In this document: positions 52,651-59,864 of the stretch, piece by piece
Layout: the number at the start of each line of letters is the position of its first letter
How positions within the stretch are numbered: the first letter of the stretch is position 1
DNA from: a virus
DNA: 61,499 bases
Reading direction: 5' to 3' (one strand)
Virus record (IMG/VR): IMGVR_UViG_3300035701_000030
Span: 1 to 61,499 of that record
Program-made: the position numbers and the translations under genes
The notes under the pieces: generated by a model
The model's database searches: none
Seen by the model: only the letters and a program-made list of their open reading frames with translations
Told to the model about the DNA's origin: nothing

Positions 52651-54141
52651 CTAGTTACTAGCGGAACCCATCGAAGCAACAGCTTCATTCTGCACAATCT
52701 GTGCAGCGATCTGCTGTGCTTCTGCTGCAAGTCGAGCAGACTCAACCTGAGCATCGGCAACAATGTACGCGGCCTTTTCCTGCGGGGATGCGCTGGTAAG
52801 ATCGCGCTTCGGTACCTTGTTGTTGGTTTCCACATGCTCTTTGACTACGGACACTGTAGCATCCCTAAGAGCAGAGGCATTGAGCAATGCCTTATAGTTG
52901 TGGTCAATGGGGTCGTTATTCACGCGCCGCTGATTAAGGATGTACAGCTTAGAGCGCTTAATAACTTCTTCAACTGCCGACGCTGGAATTCTTCCCGCCA
53001 TTTCCTTAGCCGCAGCAGAAATATCCTCTGTTGCAGAAAGAAGATCACCAGCGTAGAATCGCAGCAATCGCTCAGAAGCATCCTGATCAGGATAGGTAAC
53101 GGGAATAGATGCATCAAGACGACCAGCCCGCAGCATAGCACGGTTGATATCGTCAAACTCATTGGTCGTAACTACGACCATGATTTCTGCATCCTTGTTG
53201 TCGATACCATCGAGATTGTTCAGAATCTGATCCAACTCGATAGTACGACGGCCAGCAGCAACGCGGTCAATATCCTCGCAGAATACCACGCAAGGCTGGA
53301 AGTTACGAGCGAGCTTCAGAATTTCTGCAAACTCACCGGGCTTATCAACTTTGATAAAGGTCCAATTATGCTTCACCGCAAGTTGTGCAACCTTGCGAGA
53401 GGTCTGCGTTTTGCCTGTTCCGAAAGGCCCGTACAAACAAATGCCACGCTTGATACGAATACCCAGCGCACGCATTTCTGCTGTTCGTTCGATTGGCGAA
53501 TAAACAGATGCACCAATCTGAACTTCTGTCTCACGATTAAAGATAGGATCTGTGGTGTTCGAAACATCAATAAACGCGGGCATTGGCAAATCTTCGGCTT
53601 CGCCATCTGCATTAGTTAGCGTAAGTCCGAATGCCTGTCCACGATAGATAGAATTGGTACGGAGAAGTAGGCGTGTTTCCTGCACCAAACGCTGAACAAT
53701 ATTCTGATCCTTGCGCTTAATCTCAGCTTGAATACGCGCACTAACCATTGTTCCAGAACGGCGCACGGGGCCAAGGGTAATTGTTCCGTCAATGCCGGGG
53801 ATTGCGAAATCCCCATAAGGAACTTGCATACTGGTAGTAAGCGAAGTCTGTAGAGTAATCAGTTTGGGAGGATCTTTGTATTCCATCCCAAAGAAACTCA
53901 TAACCTTGCCTTGCTGAAGAGAATAACCGAAGATATTCTCCATTGCTTGCTTAAACGAAGCAGCAACATCACCAAACAAATACCCATCGATGACTTCATC
54001 GATGCGCACATCCTGCTCTTCCTGATCCGCCAACTTACCGATGTAATTCGCTGCATCCCGAAGTCGAATCTTTTCAGGAATAACAATCGCATCACCAATG
54101 CGGGTAACGGGAGCAGAAATTTCCTTGATCTTCGGTGCCAT
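52651..54141 (-). CDS. AAA+ ATPase, Cdc48/FtsH-like
   Basis: 496 residues; AAGGAG 9 nt upstream. The first 235 residues form a non-ATPase N-domain. AAA core: Walker A GPFGTGKT (238-245), Walker B VVFCED (285-290), VVVTTNEFDDINRAMLRAGR with sensor 1 and arginine fingers (R338, R341; second region of homology). The C-terminal helical domain (GRIPASAVEEVIKRSKLYIL) is followed by an Ala/Gln-rich tail (AAEAQQIAAQIVQNEAVASM). It is a protein remodelling/unfolding motor. Its role in the phage is unknown, perhaps disassembly of replication or host complexes. GC-richer than its flanks, suggesting high expression. Confidence 0.85.
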   Translation of the reverse strand: MAPKIKEISAPVTRIGDAIVIPEKIRLRDAANYIGKLADQEEQDVRIDEVIDGYLFGDVAASFKQAMENIFGYSLQQGKVMSFFGMEYKDPPKLITLQTSLTTSMQVPYGDFAIPGIDGTITLGPVRRSGTMVSARIQAEIKRKDQNIVQRLVQETRLLLRTNSIYRGQAFGLTLTNADGEAEDLPMPAFIDVSNTTDPIFNRETEVQIGASVYSPIERTAEMRALGIRIKRGICLYGPFGTGKTQTSRKVAQLAVKHNWTFIKVDKPGEFAEILKLARNFQPCVVFCEDIDRVAAGRRTIELDQILNNLDGIDNKDAEIMVVVTTNEFDDINRAMLRAGRLDASIPVTYPDQDASERLLRFYAGDLLSATEDISAAAKEMAGRIPASAVEEVIKRSKLYILNQRRVNNDPIDHNYKALLNASALRDATVSVVKEHVETNNKVPKRDLTSASPQEKAAYIVADAQVESARLAAEAQQIAAQIVQNEAVASMGSASN

Positions 54142-54324
54142 TTAATTAGTCTCCTTAGAACTAACACGGGCCACAAGGGCAAAATGATCAAACTTACGAC
54201 GAATTTGTAGTTGCTCCGTTGGATATCTAGTTTCAGCCTTCTTCGCTGCTAGTGCCGATTCATAGGTTGAGTGCCTACTGATGGGCAGTCGCTTGCGAGA
54301 ACTGACTACCTTTTCATCTGGCAT
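54142..54324 (-). CDS. Hypothetical small basic protein
   Basis: 60 residues from ATG 54324 (AGGAGAACCG upstream). Basic (SSRKRLPISRHSTYESALAA, KKAETRYPTEQLQIRRKFDH). It directly precedes the AAA+ ATPase gene, so it may be a partner or a regulator. Unknown. Confidence 0.68.
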   Translation of the reverse strand: MPDEKVVSSRKRLPISRHSTYESALAAKKAETRYPTEQLQIRRKFDHFALVARVSSKETN

Positions 54325-54408
54325 CGGTTCTCCTGCTTTCAAGTCAACATATTGGGTTCATACCGCTTCTACAATCCACGGTCCTCCATCTATGGTTGCT
54401 CTTGGCAA

Positions 54409-54458
54409 GCAACTCATTTCTGGCTAGTACTATTATTTAATAGCCAGAGATGAGTTGC
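54409..54458. repeat. Long inverted repeat at the 3' end of the HNH gene
   Basis: GCAACTCAT (54409-54417) and TCTGGCTA (54419-54426) pair with TAGCCAGA (54441-54448) and ATGAGTTGC (54450-54458), with one T-G wobble between and a 14-nt loop: about 18 bp in all. It overlaps the last codons of the HNH gene. No U tract follows on either strand, so it is not a typical terminator. Confidence 0.65.
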
Positions 54459-54873
54459 GCGCTCTATATTTCCTTTGTTTCTCATTTTGGCAGGTTCGAC
54501 AGGTTCTAAAACCAGTTTTTCTAATATAGAGGTTGCTGCCTGATAAGGGATGCCCACGCATACATGCGACTTTTCGCGCATTTATTGCAAAGGGGTTTAT
54601 TTCTGAGCGCAAACAATTTTCTCTTAGTGTTGCTATTTTTAGATGGTTTGGGTTTACACAAGAAGTAATATTGCATAGATGATCAAGTGTCAGACCTTCT
54701 GGAATCTCCCCAAAAGCCTCTTCATAGGCATATCTATGAACAAGTTGCTGCTTATTGCGCTTAATAGTAAATCTGCCATATCCGCGACTATTTTTATAAC
54801 CTAACCAAATCCAACAAGTTTTGGTCTTATTTACCCTTTTCCAAAATCTCTCAGAAACTGTTAGATATCTCAT
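54433..54873 (-). CDS. Free-standing HNH homing endonuclease
   Basis: 146 residues from ATG 54873 (AGGAG 7 nt upstream). HNH signature of the mobile phage type: CWIWLGYKNSRGYGRFTIK, HRYAYEEAFGEIPEGLTLDH (catalytic His/Asp), LCNITSCVNPNHLKIATLRE (second His, zinc Cys), then a C-terminal Cys4-like ribbon CMRGHPLSGSNLY...CRTCQNEKQRKYRAR. Such genes insert between phage genes. It lies beside a large inverted repeat. No intron was recognised. Confidence 0.85.
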   Translation of the reverse strand: MRYLTVSERFWKRVNKTKTCWIWLGYKNSRGYGRFTIKRNKQQLVHRYAYEEAFGEIPEGLTLDHLCNITSCVNPNHLKIATLRENCLRSEINPFAINARKVACMRGHPLSGSNLYIRKTGFRTCRTCQNEKQRKYRARNSSLAIK

Positions 54874-54904
54874 TTTTATTCTCCTGATGTGCGCGCCGAG
54901 TCTT

Positions 54905-55189
54905 TCAACCTTCAATGCAATTATCAATGCAATTATCAGTAGGGTGGTCATCTATCATTTTTTTCATCCAAGGATGGGCATTCAATAGCCCGTGGGCACA
55001 CCTATGACAGATGACAAGAAATTTTGGAGTAGATACCAAACTACTTATATCATCTTCAAACATGCCATAACCTTTTATGAATTGAATTCCTAAAGCATCC
55101 CAGTATTGAGCAGTAATATCTTCTCTACGGCGCATAGGAATATCAGATACAGGTTTTAATTCTATTCCGCAATTATCACAGATTTTCAT
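54905..55189 (-). CDS. Zinc-site protein
   Basis: 94 residues from ATG 55189. N-terminal KICDNCGIELKPVSDIP and LVICHRCAHGLLN knuckles, ending with a repeated DNCIDNCIEG. Overlaps the upstream gene by 14 nt. Unknown. Confidence 0.7.
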   Translation of the reverse strand: MKICDNCGIELKPVSDIPMRRREDITAQYWDALGIQFIKGYGMFEDDISSLVSTPKFLVICHRCAHGLLNAHPWMKKMIDDHPTDNCIDNCIEG

Positions 55190-55547
55190 TAGCCTTTTCC
55201 TCATCTCTTTTTGTTTTACAAGACTCACATAGAGTTAGTATCCAATGATATTTATTGTCTTGATCCCCCAACTTCCCACACCACTCGCATATCTTAGATG
55301 ACTGCGCTTCTAGGGCATAAATAAGACGGGAATACTCTTCAAATTCCTTAGTATTATAGTCCCCCGCAATATAAATGGTTAGAGTGCCAAACTTTTCCTT
55401 TACTTGAATAATTCTTACGCTAGCGGGTTTGAAATAGAATGCTGTTCTAATTAATTCGCGCCAGCCCTTACCAATAGATTTAAGTGCCTGCTTATATGTA
55501 TACCCGTTATCGTTAACCGCGCCCGGATAGTTTCTAAAGTCCAACAT
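55176..55547 (-). CDS. Zinc-site protein
   Basis: 123 residues. A beta-rich half (FYFKPASVRIIQVKEKFGTL, TIYIAGDYNTKEFEEYSRLI) and KICEWCGKLGDQDNKYHWIL, TLCESCKTKRDEE, a two-knuckle ribbon. The phrase VKEKFGTLTIYI resembles phage proteins of 'CxxCG...T.C..C' type. Overlaps the upstream gene by 14 nt. Unknown. Confidence 0.72.
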   Translation of the reverse strand: MLDFRNYPGAVNDNGYTYKQALKSIGKGWRELIRTAFYFKPASVRIIQVKEKFGTLTIYIAGDYNTKEFEEYSRLIYALEAQSSKICEWCGKLGDQDNKYHWILTLCESCKTKRDEEKANENL

Positions 55548-55797
55548 ATACGCCCCCCGTTTCAGGACCTAGAAATGCCATATGCTCGGAGCAATAAATC
55601 TCTTCTTTTACTTTAGAGTTTTTGCAGCCCAACTCTTCACAGATTTTCTCGTCGTGCCTACAGGAACCATCAGCACGGTAATGTGCAGCTACTAGAATAA
55701 ATGAGGGACATTTAGCAATAGATTCACGGTTAATATTTCTGACAGAAATTTGTTTACCTGTTCCATCTATCTCAATAAAACGAACCGTATTCGTCAT
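55534..55797 (-). CDS. Cys/His protein
   Basis: 87 residues with CRHDEKICEELGCKN and EEIYCSEHMAFLG, a possible metal site; N-terminal beta part (TVRFIEIDGTGKQISVRNIN). 4-nt overlap upstream. Unknown. Confidence 0.7.
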   Translation of the reverse strand: MTNTVRFIEIDGTGKQISVRNINRESIAKCPSFILVAAHYRADGSCRHDEKICEELGCKNSKVKEEIYCSEHMAFLGPETGGVYVGL

Positions 55798-56114
55798 TCT
55801 TGTTCCTCCCCAATTGGCGTTATACCCTTTGATAGCCTATCTTTCATGCGCTTCCAGAAATAGAAGGCATATTCCTCTTTACAGATTTTAGCTTCTGTTT
55901 CTTTTAGGTCAACAAACTTTTTGAACAAGGCCATATCCATGTTTTCAAGTTCTTTCCACGCTCCACCTAATCCCTTTTGAGAAAGATCCTCAAAGATTAT
56001 AGTTGGGGCTATTCCACTCTTCGGCTGTTCTAGTTCTTTTAGAAGTTGGGCCACAGATTTAGCAACCATGTCAATATCCGCAATTATCGCGGCAGGAGGG
56101 GCATTTAAGTTCAT
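55794..56114 (-). CDS. Hypothetical helical protein
   Basis: 106 residues (IADIDMVAKSVAQLLKELEQ, AWKELENMDMALFKKFVDLK). It overlaps the Cys-rich gene upstream by 44 nt. Unknown. Confidence 0.68.
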   Translation of the reverse strand: MNLNAPPAAIIADIDMVAKSVAQLLKELEQPKSGIAPTIIFEDLSQKGLGGAWKELENMDMALFKKFVDLKETEAKICKEEYAFYFWKRMKDRLSKGITPIGEEQE

Positions 56115-56367
56115 TGCCTAGTTTATTCTCTCTGAAGTAATATTTTATTCTTTTTCCTGTTTCGTCATTGTCCATATTTTGTTTACATTCACAATACATA
56201 TGCATACTCGTTCCTACTTTTTCCTGACGATCAGCACATACATGGTGGGATGCTCCATGCGCCATGCATATAGTAGCATTACACCTTCTTCCGTTTGCAC
56301 CCGCTATAACCGGATCTTTGCAATGAGTCGGGGGAGTAGTATCCTCAAAGATAAATTCATACATCAT
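56071..56367 (-). CDS. Cys/His-rich protein (paralogue of 52290-52595)
   Basis: 98 residues from ATG 56367 in a TAATG junction (GGAGGA upstream). Cys pairs in PPTHCKDPVIAGANGRRC, NATICMAHGASHHVCADRQE, YCECKQNMDND and LKCPSCRDNCGY. The C-terminal YCEC...CPSCRDNC copies the 52290 gene. Unknown, probably zinc-binding. Confidence 0.7.
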   Translation of the reverse strand: MMYEFIFEDTTPPTHCKDPVIAGANGRRCNATICMAHGASHHVCADRQEKVGTSMHMYCECKQNMDNDETGKRIKYYFRENKLGNELKCPSCRDNCGY

Positions 56368-56807
56368 TAAAACTTTTCCTCCACCCATAAGGGCTTCATC
56401 AGATTACTTCTTGTTGTATAAAAAACTTTTTTGAAACCAAGTTTACGCAGAATAGACCAACAGTTAGGGCAGGGGCGAGAAAGAATCGCAGATGTATTTG
56501 TTCTACCGTAGTTGATAATAACAGCATCATCTAGTCTACGAATGTCTACTTGGCGTAGAGCATGAGCCTCAGAATGTACTGTCTTATCGATATATACACC
56601 CTCTTCTGTTAGTACCCTGCCACCAATGAAATGATTCTTTCCTGCCCCAATAACTCTGCCCTTCCTATCAAGTATGACAGAGGCATGAAGGTAACGCGTA
56701 ACTTTCGGATCGGAGTTCTTTGCTATCTGTCTTGCCAGATCAAACGGATCACGGTACATCGGTCGCGCAGAAAGGAATGTGTTCCATCCGTGTCTCTTCG
56801 TCCACAC
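56367..56807 (-). CDS. Second cytidine/dCMP deaminase-like protein
   Basis: 146 residues if started at GTG 56807; ATG 56759 is an alternative that lessens the overlap with the upstream gene. Zinc motifs TVHSEAHALRQ (H-x-E) and SRPCPNCWSILRKLGFKKVF (P-C-x2-C) define the fold. It differs in sequence from the deaminase at 31793, so the phage carries two members. The substrate cannot be inferred (dCMP, guanine or a modified base). Confidence 0.8.
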   Translation of the reverse strand: MWTKRHGWNTFLSARPMYRDPFDLARQIAKNSDPKVTRYLHASVILDRKGRVIGAGKNHFIGGRVLTEEGVYIDKTVHSEAHALRQVDIRRLDDAVIINYGRTNTSAILSRPCPNCWSILRKLGFKKVFYTTRSNLMKPLWVEEKF

Positions 56808-56976
56808 GAAAGACTTTGATAACCTTGAAACGATAGTCCCACCGCTTTGCTGTTCGACTAGAAAGAATAGAATCTAGAATAAACTTGAGTGTTGAAATAG
56901 CAAACGACCAAGAAGGGGCATCATCCTCATCTTTTCTTGCGGAGACTTCCAACTCTACGATTACTTTACTCTTCAT
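56749..56976 (-). CDS. Hypothetical small protein
   Basis: 75 residues (MKSKVIVELEVSARKDEDDA, WSFAISTLKFILDSILSSRT, DYRFKVIKVFRVDEE). The last part resembles the end of the upstream gene (AVSVVKVIGNEE), suggesting distant paralogy. It overlaps the deaminase by up to 58 nt. Moderately likely real. Confidence 0.55.
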   Translation of the reverse strand: MKSKVIVELEVSARKDEDDAPSWSFAISTLKFILDSILSSRTAKRWDYRFKVIKVFRVDEETRMEHIPFCATDVP

Positions 56977-57157
56977 TACCTATTACCTTTACAACGCTAA
57001 CAGCCGCCCAATGATACTCTTTTTGAAGACTACGAGCTACATCTACTACAAACTCGTAGCTATAGCGTTCGTCGTGTGGGAAAGTGACATGAAGTTTAGG
57101 ACGGCTTTTCATAGTTACCTTGACCCAAACCTGATAACTTTTGATGTTCTCATCCAT
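56966..57157 (-). CDS. Hypothetical small protein
   Basis: 63 residues (YQVWVKVTMKSRPKLHVTFP, YEFVVDVARSLQKEYHWAAV). A beta-alpha-beta pattern that could resemble the next gene downstream. Overlaps both neighbours by about 8-11 nt. Unknown. Confidence 0.65.
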   Translation of the reverse strand: MDENIKSYQVWVKVTMKSRPKLHVTFPHDERYSYEFVVDVARSLQKEYHWAAVSVVKVIGNEE

Positions 57158-57422
57158 AACTCATCACTCCCCCACAATAATAGCAAACTCCCTCACCCTC
57201 ACAATAAACATTGGGATGATAGGGGCCAGCATACTCCATGCTGCCCTGTCCCAAGGTATGCACAGAGAGTGTTTCATGACCACAGTTGAAGGTATATTTT
57301 ACAACTGTGTTCTCTGATACAATATCGGGCATAAGTGCTTTTAGACGCTCAGAGATATCTACATTATATGTAGGCTCTACAACGTCGTCCCATTGATGGC
57401 AACGACATGCATACCTTGCCAT
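57150..57422 (-). CDS. Zinc-site protein
   Basis: 90 residues. YACRCHQWDD at the N-terminus, FNCGHETLSVH and YCEGEGVCYYCGG at the C-terminus provide three Cys pairs. Starts 2 nt after the upstream stop. Unknown. Confidence 0.7.
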   Translation of the reverse strand: MARYACRCHQWDDVVEPTYNVDISERLKALMPDIVSENTVVKYTFNCGHETLSVHTLGQGSMEYAGPYHPNVYCEGEGVCYYCGGVMSYG

Positions 57423-57424
57423 AC

Positions 57425-57775
57425 CTAACCTCCTAGTGTTTGAATAATGGCGTATGAATTAAAGGCGCAACCAACCCATCCGCTAATGGCTGCAATTGGC
57501 AGCAAGATCCACATCATAATTAGCGGAGTCTTTTGTTTGATCATGCTAAACTTTAATGCAGACTTCCAAATCCTATAACCAATCCAAAGTTTTATAGCAA
57601 CAACAAGTGTTGGCCCACCTATAATCATAAGGGTGTTTACGATAGGGTTTAGTTCCTGCGCTATAGAGTAGGGAGCAACATGGATATAGAACATCGCAAA
57701 ACTAACAGAGTCTAGAATCTGCCCCGCTAGGACTAGGAAGCAGAGAAATACTAGGGTGTTAGTTTTAGTAATCAT
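57425..57775 (-). CDS. Membrane protein, 3-4 spans
   Basis: 116 residues from ATG 57775. Hydrophobic spans near 8-24 (LVFLCFLVLAGQILDSVSF), 48-66 (TLMIIGGPTLVVAIKLWIG) and 87-105 (LIMMWILLPIAAISGWVGC); TM-like loops carry the basic K residues. A small integral membrane protein, perhaps superinfection exclusion or host-envelope modulation; no family assigned. Confidence 0.72.
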   Translation of the reverse strand: MITKTNTLVFLCFLVLAGQILDSVSFAMFYIHVAPYSIAQELNPIVNTLMIIGGPTLVVAIKLWIGYRIWKSALKFSMIKQKTPLIMMWILLPIAAISGWVGCAFNSYAIIQTLGG

Positions 57776-58049
57776 GGCCTTCAAGGCACATGCAATCCCC
57801 ACCACCATGATCGTGATTATCTAGTTTATCATCAATATGCAAAATAGACCAGCTATCTAATCCGCATTCTTGATGATAGTCAATCTCGTTATGCTCGTAG
57901 CAGAATTTGCGGGCAGGTTCTTGACACTTTCCCCCCGGAATGTTGCTAACATACCAATGCCGTGCTTCAATAAAATTCATGCGCGCATTTAGATCATCCG
58001 GGTGTTCTGGACCAATCTCTTCGGGATCGCGCTCATATAGATCAGTCAT
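57765..58049 (-). CDS. Cys/His-rich protein
   Basis: 94 residues with HWYVSNIPGGKCQEPARKFC, YEHNEIDYHQECGLDSWSIL and HDHGGGDCMCLEGHDY, rich in His/Cys/Asp. 11-nt overlap with the membrane protein gene. Unknown; metal binding is likely. Confidence 0.68.
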   Translation of the reverse strand: MTDLYERDPEEIGPEHPDDLNARMNFIEARHWYVSNIPGGKCQEPARKFCYEHNEIDYHQECGLDSWSILHIDDKLDNHDHGGGDCMCLEGHDY

Positions 58050-58231
58050 CTTACATACCTTTTATTGATATATTCTTCTACATCTTTGTGTGCATACATG
58101 CGATCCCCGCGACTTCCAAATTTCCAATAAGGCAAATCTTTTTCGGGGATACGTTTTACGGTACTCATATGTACATTAAATAGTTCAGCTACCTGATACG
58201 CCCTAAGAAATTCTGGTGGCTTGTTTATCAT
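58046..58231 (-). CDS. Excisionase/MerR-type HTH protein
   Basis: 61 residues. FLRAYQVAELFNVHMSTVKR then IPEKDLPYWKFGSRGDRMYA and HKDVEEYINKR is the compact winged-helix 'HTH_17' of DNA-binding excisionase-type proteins. Probable small DNA-binding regulator. No integrase is visible in the window. Confidence 0.8.
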   Translation of the reverse strand: MINKPPEFLRAYQVAELFNVHMSTVKRIPEKDLPYWKFGSRGDRMYAHKDVEEYINKRYVR

Positions 58232-58232
58232 T

Positions 58233-58529
58233 TTACTGGAAGACTACTATAACATTTTCAATTATTAGCCACCAGCCCATTTTCTTACAGAGATTAGCGA
58301 CCTTAGTTCTTGCTTCTTCTTTAGTATAGGCTTGTGTTCCAAAGTCCCTGCTATGCCAAACACGGGCATTCATGGGTGCCATTGGATCATAACAGACTTG
58401 GGCAAAGATTGTGTATCCCATCTTCTGTGGGCCACTATCTTCGCCATACTCACATTGAGCACACCCTGCTCCAAATGTGGGCATTACTGCCGGTTTATCC
58501 AGATGGTAAGGACACATCAACACAGGCAT
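58233..58529 (-). CDS. Zinc-site protein
   Basis: 98 residues from ATG 58529 (TTG 58541 possible). VLMCPYHLDKPAVMPTFGAG, CAQCEYG provide Cys/His ligands; MGYTIFAQVCYDPMAPMNAR and a helical end (KVANLCKKMGWWLIIENVIV). Overlaps the upstream gene by about 35 nt. Unknown. Confidence 0.68.
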   Translation of the reverse strand: MPVLMCPYHLDKPAVMPTFGAGCAQCEYGEDSGPQKMGYTIFAQVCYDPMAPMNARVWHSRDFGTQAYTKEEARTKVANLCKKMGWWLIIENVIVVFQ

Positions 58530-58680
58530 TTCGGCGCTCAAGTCTTTCTACTGCGTTAGCGATACGTTCTAGCAATTCTAATTCGTATTCTCGCTCACGC
58601 TGAATACGTTCCGCAGCCTCTCTTCGTTCACGGGCAAACTCTTCGATTGCCTCGATATCAATTTGCTGAACGCGAGGCAT
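58495..58680 (-). CDS. Hypothetical coiled-coil protein
   Basis: 61 residues, a nearly continuous Arg/Glu-rich helix (EEFARERREAAERIQREREY, ELELLERIANAVERLERRNA). Likely a coiled-coil dimer; unknown. Confidence 0.68.
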   Translation of the reverse strand: MPRVQQIDIEAIEEFARERREAAERIQREREYELELLERIANAVERLERRNACVDVSLPSG

Positions 58681-58684
58681 TTTA

Positions 58685-58822
58685 TCATGCCTTGGTTAGA
58701 TCAGGTTGATTATATGCCATATGCTGACATACGCCCTTCAAATCACCTGACCAGCCGCACTTACACTCATACCTACCAGTAGCACGCTTGAGAACAATAA
58801 GATGATCCTTAACACTAGCCAT
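58685..58822 (-). CDS. Short zinc-site protein (45 aa)
   Basis: A 45-residue frame closing an apparent gap. LIVLKRATGRYECKCGWSGD and LKGVCQHMAYNQPDLTK give C-x-C...C-x-H, a minimal knuckle. It lies 4 nt before the next gene and its start overlaps the upstream short gene by 8 nt. Probably real. Confidence 0.75.
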   Translation of the reverse strand: MASVKDHLIVLKRATGRYECKCGWSGDLKGVCQHMAYNQPDLTKA

Positions 58823-58976
58823 TATTTTTGTCCTTATCAAAATATTTCTTTTTGGGCCTGTCATACCTGACTCTATCGACCCAAATAACTGCTGGATTAA
58901 ACTTAGCAGCTAACTCTAGAATATTATTCTTTCCAAATCTTTCATGAGAGTCTATAATAATATATTTCCAAGGCAT
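58815..58976 (-). CDS. Short basic protein (53 aa)
   Basis: A 53-residue frame starting under the promoter at 59016-59045, AGGAGG about 10 nt upstream. MPWKYIIIDSHERFGKNNIL, ELAAKFNPAVIWVDRVRYDR and PKKKYFDKDK; the last third is basic. Probably the first gene of the transcript. Unknown. Confidence 0.72.
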   Translation of the reverse strand: MPWKYIIIDSHERFGKNNILELAAKFNPAVIWVDRVRYDRPKKKYFDKDKNNG

Positions 58977-59015
58977 CCTCTTGTATCCTCCTGTACGTTC
59001 TATAGCTTATGTACT

Positions 59016-59045
59016 ATTATGATCCGTCTGCCTTCACTATGTCAA
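59016..59045 (-). promoter_or_regulatory. Near-consensus sigma70 promoter
   Basis: Read leftward: TTGACA (59040-59045), 18-bp spacer, CATAAT (59016-59021), overlapping the last codons of gene 59017-59832. It would start transcription near 59009, about 30 bp upstream of the first short gene. Confidence 0.8.
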
Positions 59046-59832
59046 GCCCGTTGTCTTTTCCGGCCAGAATTTGCTGAATGTAAAGGACTAGTTCCCACCT
59101 ATCAAAGCGGTTAAGCTTTGCGGCGAGGGCATTACGGTCTTCCCAGCCATCATGCAGGAATTCGTTTAGCCCACAATCCCCGCATCGCCCTAGTTTTTCT
59201 GGATTTTCCCTAAATAAATGGTAGGCAGGAACGACAGGGTAGTACCCTGCTACTAGTTTGTTCTTGGTTAGATCAACTGTAGATACCCCTACGCGAAGTC
59301 CCCGTGCTTCCTCAACAATAGCGAGAGCAGAAGTTTCCCTAGATACAAACTCTTCCCAAGGTTCTTGTGGTTGTTCAAAGATTTCTTTTACTAATCTAGC
59401 TCTAGTACTACAAGCTTTCTCATGATCCTGAAGATACTTACCTTCAAGCTCCATCTCATATACATGAGCGCCTTCCCTAAAGGCTTTCTCTTTCTTAATC
59501 CACCCGTGAAATCCCCTTGTGCAAAGAACAGGATCGCCCTCTATTTCTAGCCACGGTCCCGGCTCGTAAGTAACTTTTTTAGCTGGTGCAGTTCCGAATC
59601 CAATCCCACCAAGTTTAATTGGTAGTGGAAATGCAAAACCTTGAAAGGTTGATTTATAGTTAGCATCCAATGATTTATATACTGTTAATCTTGACCGGGA
59701 GGCTGCTTGTAAATGAGATTGTTGGGTATGAAACTCAGCGTTAAACGTATTTCCCCCCACGCACGGAGATAGTGGAATATCTTTCGCCCCGCCACAGGTG
59801 GGGCACCACGGCTTGTTGGGATTAAGTTCCAC
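59017..59832 (-). CDS. DUF7666-like protein, unknown function
   Basis: 271 residues from GTG 59832 (AGAGGG 8 nt upstream). N-terminal WCPTCGGAKD zinc-like pair; the middle PVLCTRGFHGWIKKEKAFRE, GAHVYEMELEGKYLQDHEKA is the 'C.rGFH.c....E.....v.G' segment seen in DUF7666-type phage proteins; C-terminal CGDCGLNEFLHDG and a helical end. The tRNA gene lies just upstream and a promoter inside its 3' end serves the downstream genes. Confidence 0.7.
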   Translation of the reverse strand: MELNPNKPWCPTCGGAKDIPLSPCVGGNTFNAEFHTQQSHLQAASRSRLTVYKSLDANYKSTFQGFAFPLPIKLGGIGFGTAPAKKVTYEPGPWLEIEGDPVLCTRGFHGWIKKEKAFREGAHVYEMELEGKYLQDHEKACSTRARLVKEIFEQPQEPWEEFVSRETSALAIVEEARGLRVGVSTVDLTKNKLVAGYYPVVPAYHLFRENPEKLGRCGDCGLNEFLHDGWEDRNALAAKLNRFDRWELVLYIQQILAGKDNGLDIVKADGS

Positions 59833-59864
59833 CTTATTATCCCTCTTTCCACATCCTAAAGATT

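Noticed and set aside
52537-53619. A 360-codon + strand frame opposite the AAA+ ATPase gene
   Set aside because: It mirrors the ATPase gene, whose motifs are complete, lacks a ribosome site and has a low-complexity, Cys/Arg/Leu-rich product.
58046-58231. A temperate module implied by the excisionase-like HTH protein
   Set aside because: No integrase, repressor-operator pair or attachment site was seen; the fold is also common in small phage regulators.
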